In this document: piece by piece, positions 9,806 through 18,380 of the stretch
Numbering within the stretch: position 1 is the stretch's first letter
Layout of the letters: each line of letters opens with the position of its first letter
Assembly (NCBI RefSeq): GCF_018449475.1
Contig: NZ_JAHCQH010000016.1
Span: 1-64,000, forward strand
DNA: 64,000 nucleotides
Source: Ancylobacter radicis
GTDB lineage: Bacteria; Pseudomonadota; Alphaproteobacteria; Rhizobiales; Xanthobacteraceae
Reading direction: 5' to 3'
The notes under the pieces: model-generated
Told to the model about the DNA's origin: nothing
Seen by the model: only the letters and a program-made list of their open reading frames with translations
Databases searched by the model: none
Translations under genes and position numbers: made by a program

Positions 9806-12800
9806 TCAGAACCTGACGCTCAGCGTGCCGGTCAAGCCATTGTCGCTCTGTCCCGCGCCTAACTGTCCATCATAACCGATGCTGATCGTCGCATTTTCCG
9901 TTGCGACGAACTCGATCCGCGCGCCGAGCACGGCGACATCCTCGGCGATCGGCGTGCCGGCGACCGAGAACACGTCGCCACCGGCAAAGGCGAGGGTGGC
10001 TTCCGGCGTGATATCGCCCGAGGCGTGCTGCCAGCCGACGGTGCCGTGCAGCACGGTCCGCGTCTTGCCGAGGTTGAAGCTGGTGGACGCGCGCAGGCCC
10101 AGCGTGGTGAAGAAGGTGTCGAGGTCGGAACTGCTGCCGTCCAGCGCGGTCACCCCGCCCTGCTCGGTGAAGGCGTCGTTGCTGAAATGGACATAAGCGA
10201 GGTTCACGAAGGGTTCGAGCATGCCCTTCTCGTTCTCGAACCGGTATCCCAGCTCGGCGAAGGCCTGCGTCGTGCCGGCATCGTAATCCGCCGTCAGCTG
10301 ATCGCTGATGGAGGGGATGTTGACCGAGCGGGTGCTGTCGATGCTGTGCCAGGTGTAGGCGGTGCCGGCGCGCAGGCCGACAGGGCCGATACGCGTGCCG
10401 GCATAGAGGCCGAGATGGACGTTGTCGCTGTCGGCGCTGGCGGCCAGATCATCAAGGCTGACCGAGGTCTGGCTGTAGCCGGCGAGCACGCCCACCCGCC
10501 AGTTGCCGGCCAGCGTGGCGTCCGCGCCGCCGAACACGCCGCCCGTATTGCTGGACAGGCCGGAAGCATTGCCGTCGCCGTCCGCCTCGCGCCAGGAGCC
10601 GAAGCCGCGCATCCACAAGGCGAGACCTTCGGTGTCGGCCGCAACGGGACGGGCGCCATTGGCGTCGAGCCCGGCAACCGCCATGTCGGTGAGCAGCGTG
10701 TCGCCGCCGGCCGCGCGCAGCCGGTCGTCCATCGCCTCGCGCACGAAGCGGCTGTTGTCGACCATCACGCCATAGGTCGAGGCGTGGACCTCGCCCGCGA
10801 CTTGCGTGAAGATCGCGCGGGCCGTTCCGGCATCCTGCATGACGATGGCGTCGTACAGGCTGTTGCCATAGCCGAGGCTCTCGGCGCCGCGCGCGGCCGC
10901 CTGCTGGTTGCGGGTATAGCCGACCTGATCGAAGGCGGTGTCGTTGCGCTCCAGGGTGAACTGGATAGACGTGGCGCCATAGCTCAGGTTCGGGTCGAGG
11001 AAGGCGAGGCTTGAGGTAGCCGCGTCGAAGGAGCCCTGGATGCCGCCGGCGGCAGTCAGGATGGTGTAGGCGGTCTGCGGCCGGTACGTGCCGCCCGCGG
11101 CGATGCCGACGACGCTGCCGCCCTCGATGATGGCGGTGCCGGAGACGGCGACGCTGTCGCTCTCGCCGGCATCATTCGCCTCGACCTGATAGATCGAGCC
11201 GGCGGCGAAGGTCAGATTGCCGGCCACATTGAGCGTGCCGATGGATTGGCCCGGCGCCAGCGTGCCGCCGGCGGCGACGCGCAGAGTGCCGACCGTGCCC
11301 GTGCCGCCGAGCGCGCCGCCGTCCAGCACCGTGGTGAGTGCGGAAGTCGCGATCGACCCGTTGATCACCAGCAGGCCGTCTTCGACACGGGTCTCGCCGG
11401 TATAGGTGTTCTGGCCGAACAGCCCGAGCGCGCCCGCACCCAGCTTGGTGAGGCTGCCCGTACCGGAGATGGCGCGGGCAATGGCCACCGCATTCCCGGC
11501 ATCGGCGACATCGATCCCGCCGCCACCGGCTTCCAGCACGACGGCGCGGTCGAGCAGCGTCATGTTCGTGCCGGCGATGCGCAGCGTGCCATTGTCGAGG
11601 TGCAGGCTTGCCGCCGAGGTGCCGAGCGCGGCGTCCTCGTCGACGATGACCGTGCCGCCATCGGTGACAAGCGTCTCGCCGATGAAGCTGTGGTCGTCGA
11701 TGCAGTAATCGACGATCGCCTGCTGGAAGCGCGGATCGGTGCTCGTGCAATCGAGCAGGGTCTTCTTCTCCTCAAGCGTCAGGTCGGTGAGGATGGGGTT
11801 GCCGTTCTCATCGGCGATCTGCCCGAGATAGACATCCGTGCGCATATTGTTGCGCGTCAGGTAGAATTCCTTGCTGTCACCGAACACCGGCGCCGCCTTG
11901 CCCCAGACCAGGCGGGTCTTCTCGACCGCCGCATTGTCCACCGTCTCGCTATAGGTCACGAGCGCGGGGCCGATCCATTTCAGCGTATGGGCGACCGGCT
12001 CATGGTCGGCCAGCGGCGCGCTGCCGTCATTGATGAAGCCGACCTCGTCGAGCACGCCCGTATAGGCATCGTTCGGATCGTCGACGATGGTGTACCATTT
12101 GCCGAACGGGCGGGAGACCATGAAGTGGTCGATCGTGACGCGATCCCAGCTCGTCCAGGTGTTGGTGGCGTCCTCGCCGGCGGAGGGCCACGTCGTCGTG
12201 CCGTCGTTCAGCTCATGCGGCGCGAAAGGCTCGCGTTCCGCCGGCGTGGTCAGCAGCATGTACTGCTTCTTGAGCACGTTCATGGTCACCGGCGCGTTGG
12301 ACGCCACCGGATAGGTCTCGTCCTCGAAGGTGATGCCGCTCTGCGCCATGTCCTTGGCGACGATCGTTTCCCACTGCCGCCAGCTCAGCTGCGAAATGCT
12401 GGTCTTGCCGGGAAACTCGTCGCGGTGGGCGTCGAAATAGGCCTGTATCACATTGCGGTAATGCGCCTGGCCGTTGAGGTCGGTGGCCTTCATCGCGGCG
12501 GCATAGGCCTCGTATTCGCTGGTCTTGCCGTCCGGTGTGTATTCCGCCGCCAGCTGCTTCCACAGCGCCGAGCTGCCGCTGTCGATGATCGTGCGGGCAT
12601 AGAGGTAGGATTGCTGGGCGGCATTGTGCAGGCCGCGCTCGGAGACGTCGCCGGCATTGAAATCGCCGACGAGAATGATCGGCGTGTCCGAACTGGCGGC
12701 CCAGCTGTTGAAGCCCTTGACCTCGTTGAGGCGTGCGTTGGGCTCGTCATAGTAATTGAGGTGGACCGAGCCGACGATGGTCTGCGGAACGCCGTTCTGC

Positions 12801-13204
12801 GCGTCCAGCTTCTGATAGGCGACCGCGTCGCCGAGCGTGCTGGCGCCGAACGTCCCGGACAGACGGCTCAGCACGCTGACATCGCTGATTTGGGTGCCCG
12901 TATAGGTGCCGAGGCCCGCGTCTCCCATGATCTGCGCGAGGCCGGGAATGTAGGCCGTATTGGTGCGCGATTCCTGCAGGGCGATGATGTCGTAATTGCC
13001 GTTGATGAAGAAATCCGAGGTGACGCTCAGATCGGACCTGTACTGATCGCCCCAGGTATTCAGCGTCAGGATGCGGAGCGTGCCGTCTTGCGCGTGGACG
13101 GCTACTGTCCCGAGAACGGTCATGGCGGCACCGCACAGGAGCCGCGAGGTGATCGTGGCGAGGCTGAAGTCACGTCGATGTCGAGTCTTCCTGATAGTCA
13201 TCAT
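9806..13204 (-). CDS. autotransporter with endonuclease/exonuclease/phosphatase passenger
   Basis: A 1132-residue type V secretion protein. A long signal peptide (about 1-38, ending VHAQ) is followed by an endonuclease/exonuclease/phosphatase domain (about 42-415). That domain carries the expected catalytic pieces in order: LNTWGD, IIALQES (metal-binding Glu), SVHLNYY, ILVGDFNAGD, TIDHFMV and the final DHEPVAHT. A PATR-type passenger repeat (GAGALGLFGQNTYTGETRV) near residue 600 leads into beta-helix sequence. The outer-membrane barrel fills the last 280 residues and ends in the classic LSVRF. ATG 13204 has GGGGA five bases upstream. Predicted role: a surface-exposed or released nuclease or phosphodiesterase, perhaps for phosphate scavenging or extracellular DNA turnover (inference). 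Confidence 0.88.
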   Translation of the reverse strand: MMTIRKTRHRRDFSLATITSRLLCGAAMTVLGTVAVHAQDGTLRILTLNTWGDQYRSDLSVTSDFFINGNYDIIALQESRTNTAYIPGLAQIMGDAGLGTYTGTQISDVSVLSRLSGTFGASTLGDAVAYQKLDAQNGVPQTIVGSVHLNYYDEPNARLNEVKGFNSWAASSDTPIILVGDFNAGDVSERGLHNAAQQSYLYARTIIDSGSSALWKQLAAEYTPDGKTSEYEAYAAAMKATDLNGQAHYRNVIQAYFDAHRDEFPGKTSISQLSWRQWETIVAKDMAQSGITFEDETYPVASNAPVTMNVLKKQYMLLTTPAEREPFAPHELNDGTTTWPSAGEDATNTWTSWDRVTIDHFMVSRPFGKWYTIVDDPNDAYTGVLDEVGFINDGSAPLADHEPVAHTLKWIGPALVTYSETVDNAAVEKTRLVWGKAAPVFGDSKEFYLTRNNMRTDVYLGQIADENGNPILTDLTLEEKKTLLDCTSTDPRFQQAIVDYCIDDHSFIGETLVTDGGTVIVDEDAALGTSAASLHLDNGTLRIAGTNMTLLDRAVVLEAGGGGIDVADAGNAVAIARAISGTGSLTKLGAGALGLFGQNTYTGETRVEDGLLVINGSIATSALTTVLDGGALGGTGTVGTLRVAAGGTLAPGQSIGTLNVAGNLTFAAGSIYQVEANDAGESDSVAVSGTAIIEGGSVVGIAAGGTYRPQTAYTILTAAGGIQGSFDAATSSLAFLDPNLSYGATSIQFTLERNDTAFDQVGYTRNQQAAARGAESLGYGNSLYDAIVMQDAGTARAIFTQVAGEVHASTYGVMVDNSRFVREAMDDRLRAAGGDTLLTDMAVAGLDANGARPVAADTEGLALWMRGFGSWREADGDGNASGLSSNTGGVFGGADATLAGNWRVGVLAGYSQTSVSLDDLAASADSDNVHLGLYAGTRIGPVGLRAGTAYTWHSIDSTRSVNIPSISDQLTADYDAGTTQAFAELGYRFENEKGMLEPFVNLAYVHFSNDAFTEQGGVTALDGSSSDLDTFFTTLGLRASTSFNLGKTRTVLHGTVGWQHASGDITPEATLAFAGGDVFSVAGTPIAEDVAVLGARIEFVATENATISIGYDGQLGAGQSDNGLTGTLSVRF

Positions 13205-13791
13205 GCAGTCCCCATCCGCCCGGAATTGCCGCGACCGGGTCCCTGGAGCGCGGGTTGCTCCGGGATTTCGGTCGGCCCTGTGTTGCGGAACGTTGCTTTG
13301 ACAGATGAATATGTCGCTTAAATTACATTTTTTGTTGTGTGCCGCGCGGCGTGTGGTTTGACGCGGTGAGGCGGTGTTGCCGATGGTCTGGCTCAGGGCG
13401 TGCGCGCCAAGGGACGATGTTGTTCGAGCCTGGCGGATGCGCCAGGTCGCCGGCCGGCAGCCGATTTACATCGACTATATATATGATTTTGAAGAATTTT
13501 TTGCCGACGGGATTTTCCGGCCGCGCTCAACGCCCGCCAGTTTGCCGCGCTGCCCTCCTGTGCCCGTCCTTGTTCAGGCCCCGTGCCCAGCGGAGCGGGT
13601 CGTGACGCGGTCGAGGCGCGGGACGGCGGATAATCGGGTGGTCTGGCGCCCATTTGGGCGGGGCGAAATGTCAAAAACGATCAGTAGTGTTACAAAAAGA
13701 ACATTTTGAGATTATTCGCGGTGATCGAGCCCGCAGGGCGTCGCGGGGGGCCCTCAGGCCGCTCCCGCGCCAGTCCTTCCGACGACCATGC
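13205..13791. other. intergenic, AT-rich patches, no gene recognised
   Basis: This spacer of nearly 590 bases separates the divergent-looking flanks of the nuclease autotransporter and the DUF6064-like gene. It has two AT-rich patches (about 13310-13345 and 13470-13505, the latter with a TATATATATG run) in an otherwise GC-rich context, which are promoter candidates. No conserved reading frame or structured RNA is evident. Confidence 0.5.
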
Positions 13792-14478
13792 TTATCGCTC
13801 TCGCGGCCGGGCGAGGGGCCGGAAAAGCCGCGCCGCCCCCAGCACGCAGATGAGCGCGGCGCCCGGCAGGAGCAGCCATGCCTCGATCTCACCCATGGCG
13901 AGCAGGGTCAGGCCGCTGAACAGGCACCACAGCAGGGGAATTGGCAGCAGGGCGGGGAGCCATCGGCCACCGGCGACCAGCAGCAGTCCCGCCGTCACGA
14001 GAACGGTGGGGTCGGGGACGATGCCGAAGACCTCCGCGCTGGTCAGCGGCCGGCCGGCCATGACGGCCAGCCCCGGATAGAGCAGCATCCCGATGAGCGC
14101 CAGCGCCAGCCCGGCCCATCCGATGGCGTCGAGCCGTCCAAAGGCCTCGCTCCGGGGGAGCATGGCGACGGCGAGCATCAGCAACGCCTGCACGAGGAAT
14201 GCCGGCGCCGCATAGGCCGCCGCCCAGTTGATGGCCGCATAGCGATCCAGCAGGAAGGACCACCCGACGAGTGCCCAGAGCGGGGCGAGGGCTAGCCCCA
14301 TCCAGAGCGGGGCGCGGCCGGGACGGCAAAGCACCAGCCCTATGAGCGTCAGCCCCGCGACGCTCGTCACGATCTGCAACGGCCACAGCGCGGCGTTCTG
14401 CGCCTCGAACAGGCGCCAATAGGCGCGAGGGGCAAACAGAAGGAAGTCGTCCAGCCGATAGGTCCACCACTCGGACAT
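13792..14478 (-). CDS. integral membrane protein, DUF6064-like
   Basis: A 228-residue protein with about six to seven hydrophobic segments. It begins MSEWWTYRLDDFLLFAPRAYWRLFE and continues with WPLQIVTSVAGLTLIGLVL. The opening WWxYxLxDFLLFxPRxYxRLFE resembles the DUF6064 family as I remember it; no function is known for that family. The ATG at 14478 overlaps the stop of the aldo/keto reductase gene by four bases (ATGA), so the two are cotranslated. A GTG one codon earlier is an alternative start. No catalytic motif can be seen. Confidence 0.75.
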   Translation of the reverse strand: MSEWWTYRLDDFLLFAPRAYWRLFEAQNAALWPLQIVTSVAGLTLIGLVLCRPGRAPLWMGLALAPLWALVGWSFLLDRYAAINWAAAYAAPAFLVQALLMLAVAMLPRSEAFGRLDAIGWAGLALALIGMLLYPGLAVMAGRPLTSAEVFGIVPDPTVLVTAGLLLVAGGRWLPALLPIPLLWCLFSGLTLLAMGEIEAWLLLPGAALICVLGAARLFRPLARPRER

Positions 14479-15395
14479 CACAGCCCGCCGATATGGGCGG
14501 CGATTCGCTCGCGCAGGGCCGGATCGGGCAGCGGGCCGCCCGCCGCGGCGAGGTTCTCGCGCACATGATCGATGCGGGTGGTTGCCGGGATGGCGACGGT
14601 GACAGCGGGGTGCGACAGGATGAATTTCAGGATCATCTGCGCCCAGCTGGTCGCGCCCATCTCGCCCGCCCAGCCGGGAAGCGGCTCGCGGTCGAGCCGC
14701 CGGGTCAGGGCGCCCTGCCGGAACGGGCGGTTGACGATCACCGCGATGCCGCGCTCGGCGGCGAGCGGGAGCAGGCGCTGTTCAGCCTCGCGGTCGACCG
14801 GGTTGTAGCTCAGTTGCACGAAATCGATGGGGTGGCGACGCATGATCGTCTCGACGAGATCGTGGCGGCGCCCCTCCGAGGTGGTGATGCCGGCATAGCG
14901 CAACCGGCCCGCCGCCTTCATCGCCAGCAGCGTGTCGAGATGCGCCTCCCAGCTCAGCAGATTATGCACCTGCAGCAGATCGAAGCGTTCGACGCCCCAG
15001 AGACGGCGTGTCTGCTCGATCTGGGCCGGTCCATTGGCGGTGGACGAGGTCCAGACCTTCTCGGCGGAGAACAGACTGTCCGGTCGGCCCAATTCGGCAA
15101 GGCCGCGGCCGACTACCGCCTGCGACGAGCCATACATGGGCGAGCTGTCGATCATGCGCCCGCCGGCGGCGAAGAAGGCGGCCGTGACGGCGGTGCATTC
15201 GGCCTGCAATTGCGGATCGTCGCCGATATTGAAGGTGATCCAGGTGCCCAGCCCGACCGCCGGGATCATCTCGCCCGAGGACGGAATGGCGCGGGTGAGC
15301 GGCGCAGTCTGGGCCCGCAGGGGCGAGCCCCGAAGGGTGGCCATGGCGGCGCCGAGGGCCGCGGTTCCGACGAGGCTCCTGCGTGTGATCGTCAC
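14478..15395 (-). CDS. Tat-exported aldo/keto reductase
   Basis: A 305-residue aldo/keto reductase superfamily protein with a twin-arginine signal (TITRRSLVGTAALGAAMATL, then AQT). The mature part begins IPSSGEMIPAVGLGTW. It contains DSSPMYGSSQAVVGRGL (catalytic Asp and Tyr region), SAEKVW (Lys position) and LLQVHNLLSWEAHL (His region). GTG 15395 is preferred: AAAGGGGAG lies five bases upstream and the Tat motif then sits at residue 4-5. An ATG at 15449 would add 18 residues with no ribosome site. Export of an NADPH-type reductase is unusual, and the periplasmic electron donor is unknown. It is coupled to the downstream membrane protein. Confidence 0.85.
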   Translation of the reverse strand: MTITRRSLVGTAALGAAMATLRGSPLRAQTAPLTRAIPSSGEMIPAVGLGTWITFNIGDDPQLQAECTAVTAAFFAAGGRMIDSSPMYGSSQAVVGRGLAELGRPDSLFSAEKVWTSSTANGPAQIEQTRRLWGVERFDLLQVHNLLSWEAHLDTLLAMKAAGRLRYAGITTSEGRRHDLVETIMRRHPIDFVQLSYNPVDREAEQRLLPLAAERGIAVIVNRPFRQGALTRRLDREPLPGWAGEMGATSWAQMILKFILSHPAVTVAIPATTRIDHVRENLAAAGGPLPDPALRERIAAHIGGL

Positions 15396-15609
15396 CTTGG
15401 CTCCCCTTTCGCTGCTCCCTGACCTAATGTTCGATCCGGTCATGTCCACCGACGCGCCCGATCACAGCCGCGTGCTGCACGCGTTCAGCGCAGACACGGC
15501 GAGGTGGATGGTGGGGGGCGCGGGCGGGCCGTCAGCGATCCCGATGGGATTGGTCGACGTCATGGCGTCACGACGTCAGTGCCTGAAGCGGCCGATGAAA
15601 AGATCAGCC

Positions 15610-15642
15610 CGGCTGTCGCGCGAACGCTCCGCGCGACAGCCG
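15610..15642 (-). terminator. terminator hairpin after the carbonic anhydrase gene
   Basis: A perfect 13-bp stem (CGGCTGTCGCGCG / CGCGCGACAGCCG, loop AACGCTC) lies about 40 bases past the carbonic anhydrase stop. Read leftward, it is followed at a short distance by CTTTTC. The 15396-15683 spacer otherwise shows no gene. Confidence 0.6.
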
Positions 15643-15683
15643 CATGCGCCAGTTCTTGCGCTACGCCTCAGGGTCTTCTGGAG

Positions 15684-16391
15684 CTAGATGACCTCGACCT
15701 GTCCGGTGCCGATGTTGTAGATCGCGGCTACGGACTTAATCGTTCCCTTGTCGTGGAAATCCGAAAGAATGGGGCCGGAAGTCGCGGCCAGCTTCGCGTT
15801 CAGCCTGGCGTTCTGCGCGGTTGCGGCAGCCAGCAGGTCACTCGGATTGCTTGGCATCACGTCATAGACGGCCGGGCGGATCGCGTTGACCAGGCTCGGC
15901 AGGTGGCCCGGCGGCAGGGTGTTGTCCTTGATGGATTTGATGGTGGCTTGCACCGCGCCACAGGACGTGTGGCCCAGCACGACGATCGCCCGGATACCCA
16001 GAACGGCCGCTCCATATTCCAGGCTGGCCAGTCCGTCCTCGTTGATGAAATTGCCGGCAACGCGAATGACGAAGAGATCCCCCGGCCCCTGATCGAAGAT
16101 CAGTTCCGGCACGACACGGGAATCGGCGCAGGTCACCACAGCGGCGAAGGGTTGTTGGCCCATCGAGCGGCTGGTGCGGCCTGCGGAGTGATCGGTATTC
16201 ACCGGCGCGTTCGCGACATAGCGCGCATTGCCGTCCTTCAGGCGCTTCAACGCCTCATCCGCCGTGGTGGGCCGGCCTTCGGGCGCCTGCGCAAAGGCGA
16301 GGCCTGCCGTGGAGGCCGCGACGGTCAGGGCGAGACCGCCCGCAAACAGCCCGCGCCGGGTGATGGTGCCGCGTGAACATTCCTTACACAT
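15684..16391 (-). CDS. beta-carbonic anhydrase with Tat signal
   Basis: A 235-residue beta-class carbonic anhydrase that interconverts CO2 and bicarbonate, predicted to be periplasmic. A twin-arginine leader (TITRRGLFAGGLALTV, cleavage near AFAQA) precedes the enzyme. The zinc ligands are visible as VVTCADSRV (Cys, with the Asp-Arg dyad) and VVLGHTSCGAV (His and Cys). I chose ATG 16391 (MCKECSRG) because GCGGGGGAAAC lies directly upstream. A second ATG seven codons earlier lacks a ribosome site. Two cysteines before the Tat motif are odd, but export would remove them. It is probably monocistronic with its own terminator. Confidence 0.92.
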   Translation of the reverse strand: MCKECSRGTITRRGLFAGGLALTVAASTAGLAFAQAPEGRPTTADEALKRLKDGNARYVANAPVNTDHSAGRTSRSMGQQPFAAVVTCADSRVVPELIFDQGPGDLFVIRVAGNFINEDGLASLEYGAAVLGIRAIVVLGHTSCGAVQATIKSIKDNTLPPGHLPSLVNAIRPAVYDVMPSNPSDLLAAATAQNARLNAKLAATSGPILSDFHDKGTIKSVAAIYNIGTGQVEVI

Positions 16392-16705
16392 GTTTCCCCC
16401 GCTGATTTTCATTGATTGAAGGTCGCTTGAGACGCATGGCCGGGACGGATCTTCGCGCTGACGGCATGTAACGGCGCCCTGATGCGCGCCCGGCCATTCT
16501 TGGGCGGAGGTGTCATGGACGTGCCCGATGATCGCGCCCCCGCCCTTTCGGCACGTGCACCGGGAAATTCGTCGTCCCTGATCATAGCAACGTCGCGATG
16601 CGGGTCGACCGCAAATTTACCGGCGAGAGGAACGCGGCCGCCCGTTCCAGCGATGACCGTTTTCCCGCCTGTGCTTCTGGCGACAGGCGGCGATCGGCGT
16701 GAATG
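16392..16705. other. intergenic, no gene recognised
   Basis: This 314-base spacer lies between the carbonic anhydrase start and the end of the gluconokinase gene, both leftward. It should hold the carbonic anhydrase promoter and the end of the acid-sugar operon. I see no hairpin strong enough to call a terminator and no conserved frame. Confidence 0.4.
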
Positions 16706-17293
16706 TCAGGCGCTGGAAGGGAAGCCGCGCGGTTGGCGGGCCGACAGATCCGACAGCTCCAACTCGGCCTGCTGCGCATGGCGGATCGCCGCCTCGGCGC
16801 GGGCGATGACGTCGACCAGAGGCTGATCAATGTCGACCGTCACCACTCCCGCCTCGCCGGTTGGGTCTTCCAAGGTGGCGAGCTGGCTGTCGAGAAGCGC
16901 GAGCGGCATGAAATGGTCGTCACGCCGGCCCATGCGCTCGGCCAGCACGGCGGGGGTCCCGCTCAGAAAGACAAAGTGCAGCGGCCCGGCCGCGCGCAGC
17001 TGGTCGCGATAGGCGCGGCGCAGCGCCGAGCAGGAGACGACAACGCGGCGCCCGGCCGCCCGCGTATCGGTGATGGCCCGGCGGATGTCCTCCAGCCAAG
17101 GCTGACGGTCCGCATCGTCCAGCGGCTCGCCGCGCGCCATTTTGGCAATGTTCGCGGGCGTGTGCAGCGTATCCCCCTCGATGAAGTCGGCGGCGAAGCT
17201 CTCGGCGAGGGATCGACCGACGGAGGATTTCCCGCATCCGCAGACACCCATCACCACGATGCCGAGGCGTTGCTCGCCCTCCATCCCCGTCAC
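16706..17293 (-). CDS. gntK: gluconokinase
   Basis: A 195-residue GntK/IdnK-type kinase that phosphorylates D-gluconate to 6-phosphogluconate. The P-loop is VVMGVCGCGKSSVGR (about residues 13-27), followed by FIEGDTLHTPANIAKMARGEPLDDADRQPWL, the substrate region typical of the family, and VVSCSALRRAYRDQLR. The GTG at 17293 overlaps the idnD stop (GTGA), which argues for coupling. An ATG three codons later is an equally good chemical start. It is the last gene of the acid-sugar operon and feeds gluconate into the Entner-Doudoroff or pentose phosphate routes. A longer-than-usual tail (about 20 residues) follows the last conserved part. Confidence 0.93.
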   Translation of the reverse strand: MTGMEGEQRLGIVVMGVCGCGKSSVGRSLAESFAADFIEGDTLHTPANIAKMARGEPLDDADRQPWLEDIRRAITDTRAAGRRVVVSCSALRRAYRDQLRAAGPLHFVFLSGTPAVLAERMGRRDDHFMPLALLDSQLATLEDPTGEAGVVTVDIDQPLVDVIARAEAAIRHAQQAELELSDLSARQPRGFPSSA

Positions 17294-18333
17294 GCCATCT
17301 CGTTGAATCGAAACTGAACCTTCATCGCCCGCTTCCTGTCCGAGGCCAGAGCGAATGCAGCCTCCGCCTCCTCGATCGGGAAGCTGCCGGTGAGCAGCGG
17401 CCGCAGATCCACCTGCCCGGCCGAGATCAGCGCGGCGGCACGGGCGAACTCCGCATCGAAGCGGAAGCTGCCCAGGATGTTCAGTTCCTTGGCGACGATG
17501 GCGTTCATCGGCAGCGGCTGCTCGCCGCCGAGGCCGATGAGAACGATGGTGCCGCGCGGGCGGGTGAGCTCGATGGCGGCGGTCAGCGCCCGTCCATTAC
17601 CGGAGCATTCGAGCGCCGCGTCGACGCGGCCCTTGTCCTGTGCCAGATCCGCCAGTTCCCCCGTTCCGCCGGAGACATCGACGCAGCGCGTCGCGCCGAG
17701 CCGGGCCGCGACGGCGAGGGCTTCCGGTGCGATATCGGTGGCCACGATCGTGCCGGCGCCTGCCAGCTTCGCTGCGGCGATGACGAGGCAGCCGATCGGC
17801 CCGCAGCCGGAAACCAGCACGGTCTTGCCGGTCAGGTCGCCCGCCTGCGCCACGGCGTGCAGCGCCACGGCGAAGGGTTCGCACAGCGCGGCGAGCGACA
17901 GGTCGACATCGTCGGCGACCTTTACCGCCTGCGCCTCCGGCACGGTCATTTCCTCGCGGAAGGCGCCCTGGACATGGGGAAACCGCATGGCGCTGCCGTA
18001 GAACCGCATGTCGAGGCACTGATTGCGCAGGCCGCGCCGGCAATACTCGCACTGCCCGCACGGGCCCGAAGGATTGACCGCGACCTTGTCCCCGACCCTG
18101 ACCGTGGTTACGCCGGCCCCGACCGCCTTCACCGTGCCCGCTACCTCATGGCCAAGGGCCATGGGCTCACGGATGCGCACCACGCCGAAGCCGCCTTCGT
18201 GAAAATAGTGCAGGTCGGATCCGCAGATCCCGCCCGCGCCCATATGCACGACAACGTCGTGCGGGCCGGGCGCGGCGGCCGGCATGGCCTCGAGGCGCAG
18301 ATCGTGCGGGGCGTGGATGACAATGGCACGCAT
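17290..18333 (-). CDS. idnD: L-idonate 5-dehydrogenase-like zinc alcohol dehydrogenase
   Basis: A 347-residue medium-chain dehydrogenase. The catalytic zinc site is visible (GGICGSDLHYFHEGG, then ALGHEVAGTV), as are the structural-zinc cysteines in CGQCEYCRRGLRNQC and the nucleotide-binding VLVSGCGPIGCLVIAAA. The CGSDLHYF start of the domain is typical of idonate and sorbitol dehydrogenases. The neighbours gluconate 5-dehydrogenase and gluconokinase complete the idonate to 5-ketogluconate to gluconate to 6-phosphogluconate sequence, which supports the idonate call over sorbitol. ATG 18333 follows AGGGA. It begins 47 bases after the DctM stop. Confidence 0.88.
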   Translation of the reverse strand: MRAIVIHAPHDLRLEAMPAAAPGPHDVVVHMGAGGICGSDLHYFHEGGFGVVRIREPMALGHEVAGTVKAVGAGVTTVRVGDKVAVNPSGPCGQCEYCRRGLRNQCLDMRFYGSAMRFPHVQGAFREEMTVPEAQAVKVADDVDLSLAALCEPFAVALHAVAQAGDLTGKTVLVSGCGPIGCLVIAAAKLAGAGTIVATDIAPEALAVAARLGATRCVDVSGGTGELADLAQDKGRVDAALECSGNGRALTAAIELTRPRGTIVLIGLGGEQPLPMNAIVAKELNILGSFRFDAEFARAAALISAGQVDLRPLLTGSFPIEEAEAAFALASDRKRAMKVQFRFNEMA

Positions 18334-18380
18334 GGCAGGCAAGTCCCTGGAGAAGAGAGAGAAGACGAGATGGTCCGGCG

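Noticed and set aside
11246-13321. Open frame of 691 codons opposite the nuclease autotransporter
   Set aside because: No recognisable domain and Arg/Val/Asp-rich antisense composition; the minus strand has catalytic motifs and a terminal barrel.
13290-13330. Pho box upstream of the nuclease autotransporter
   Set aside because: Only one CTGTCA half-site was found; the required second half at an 11-base distance does not match.
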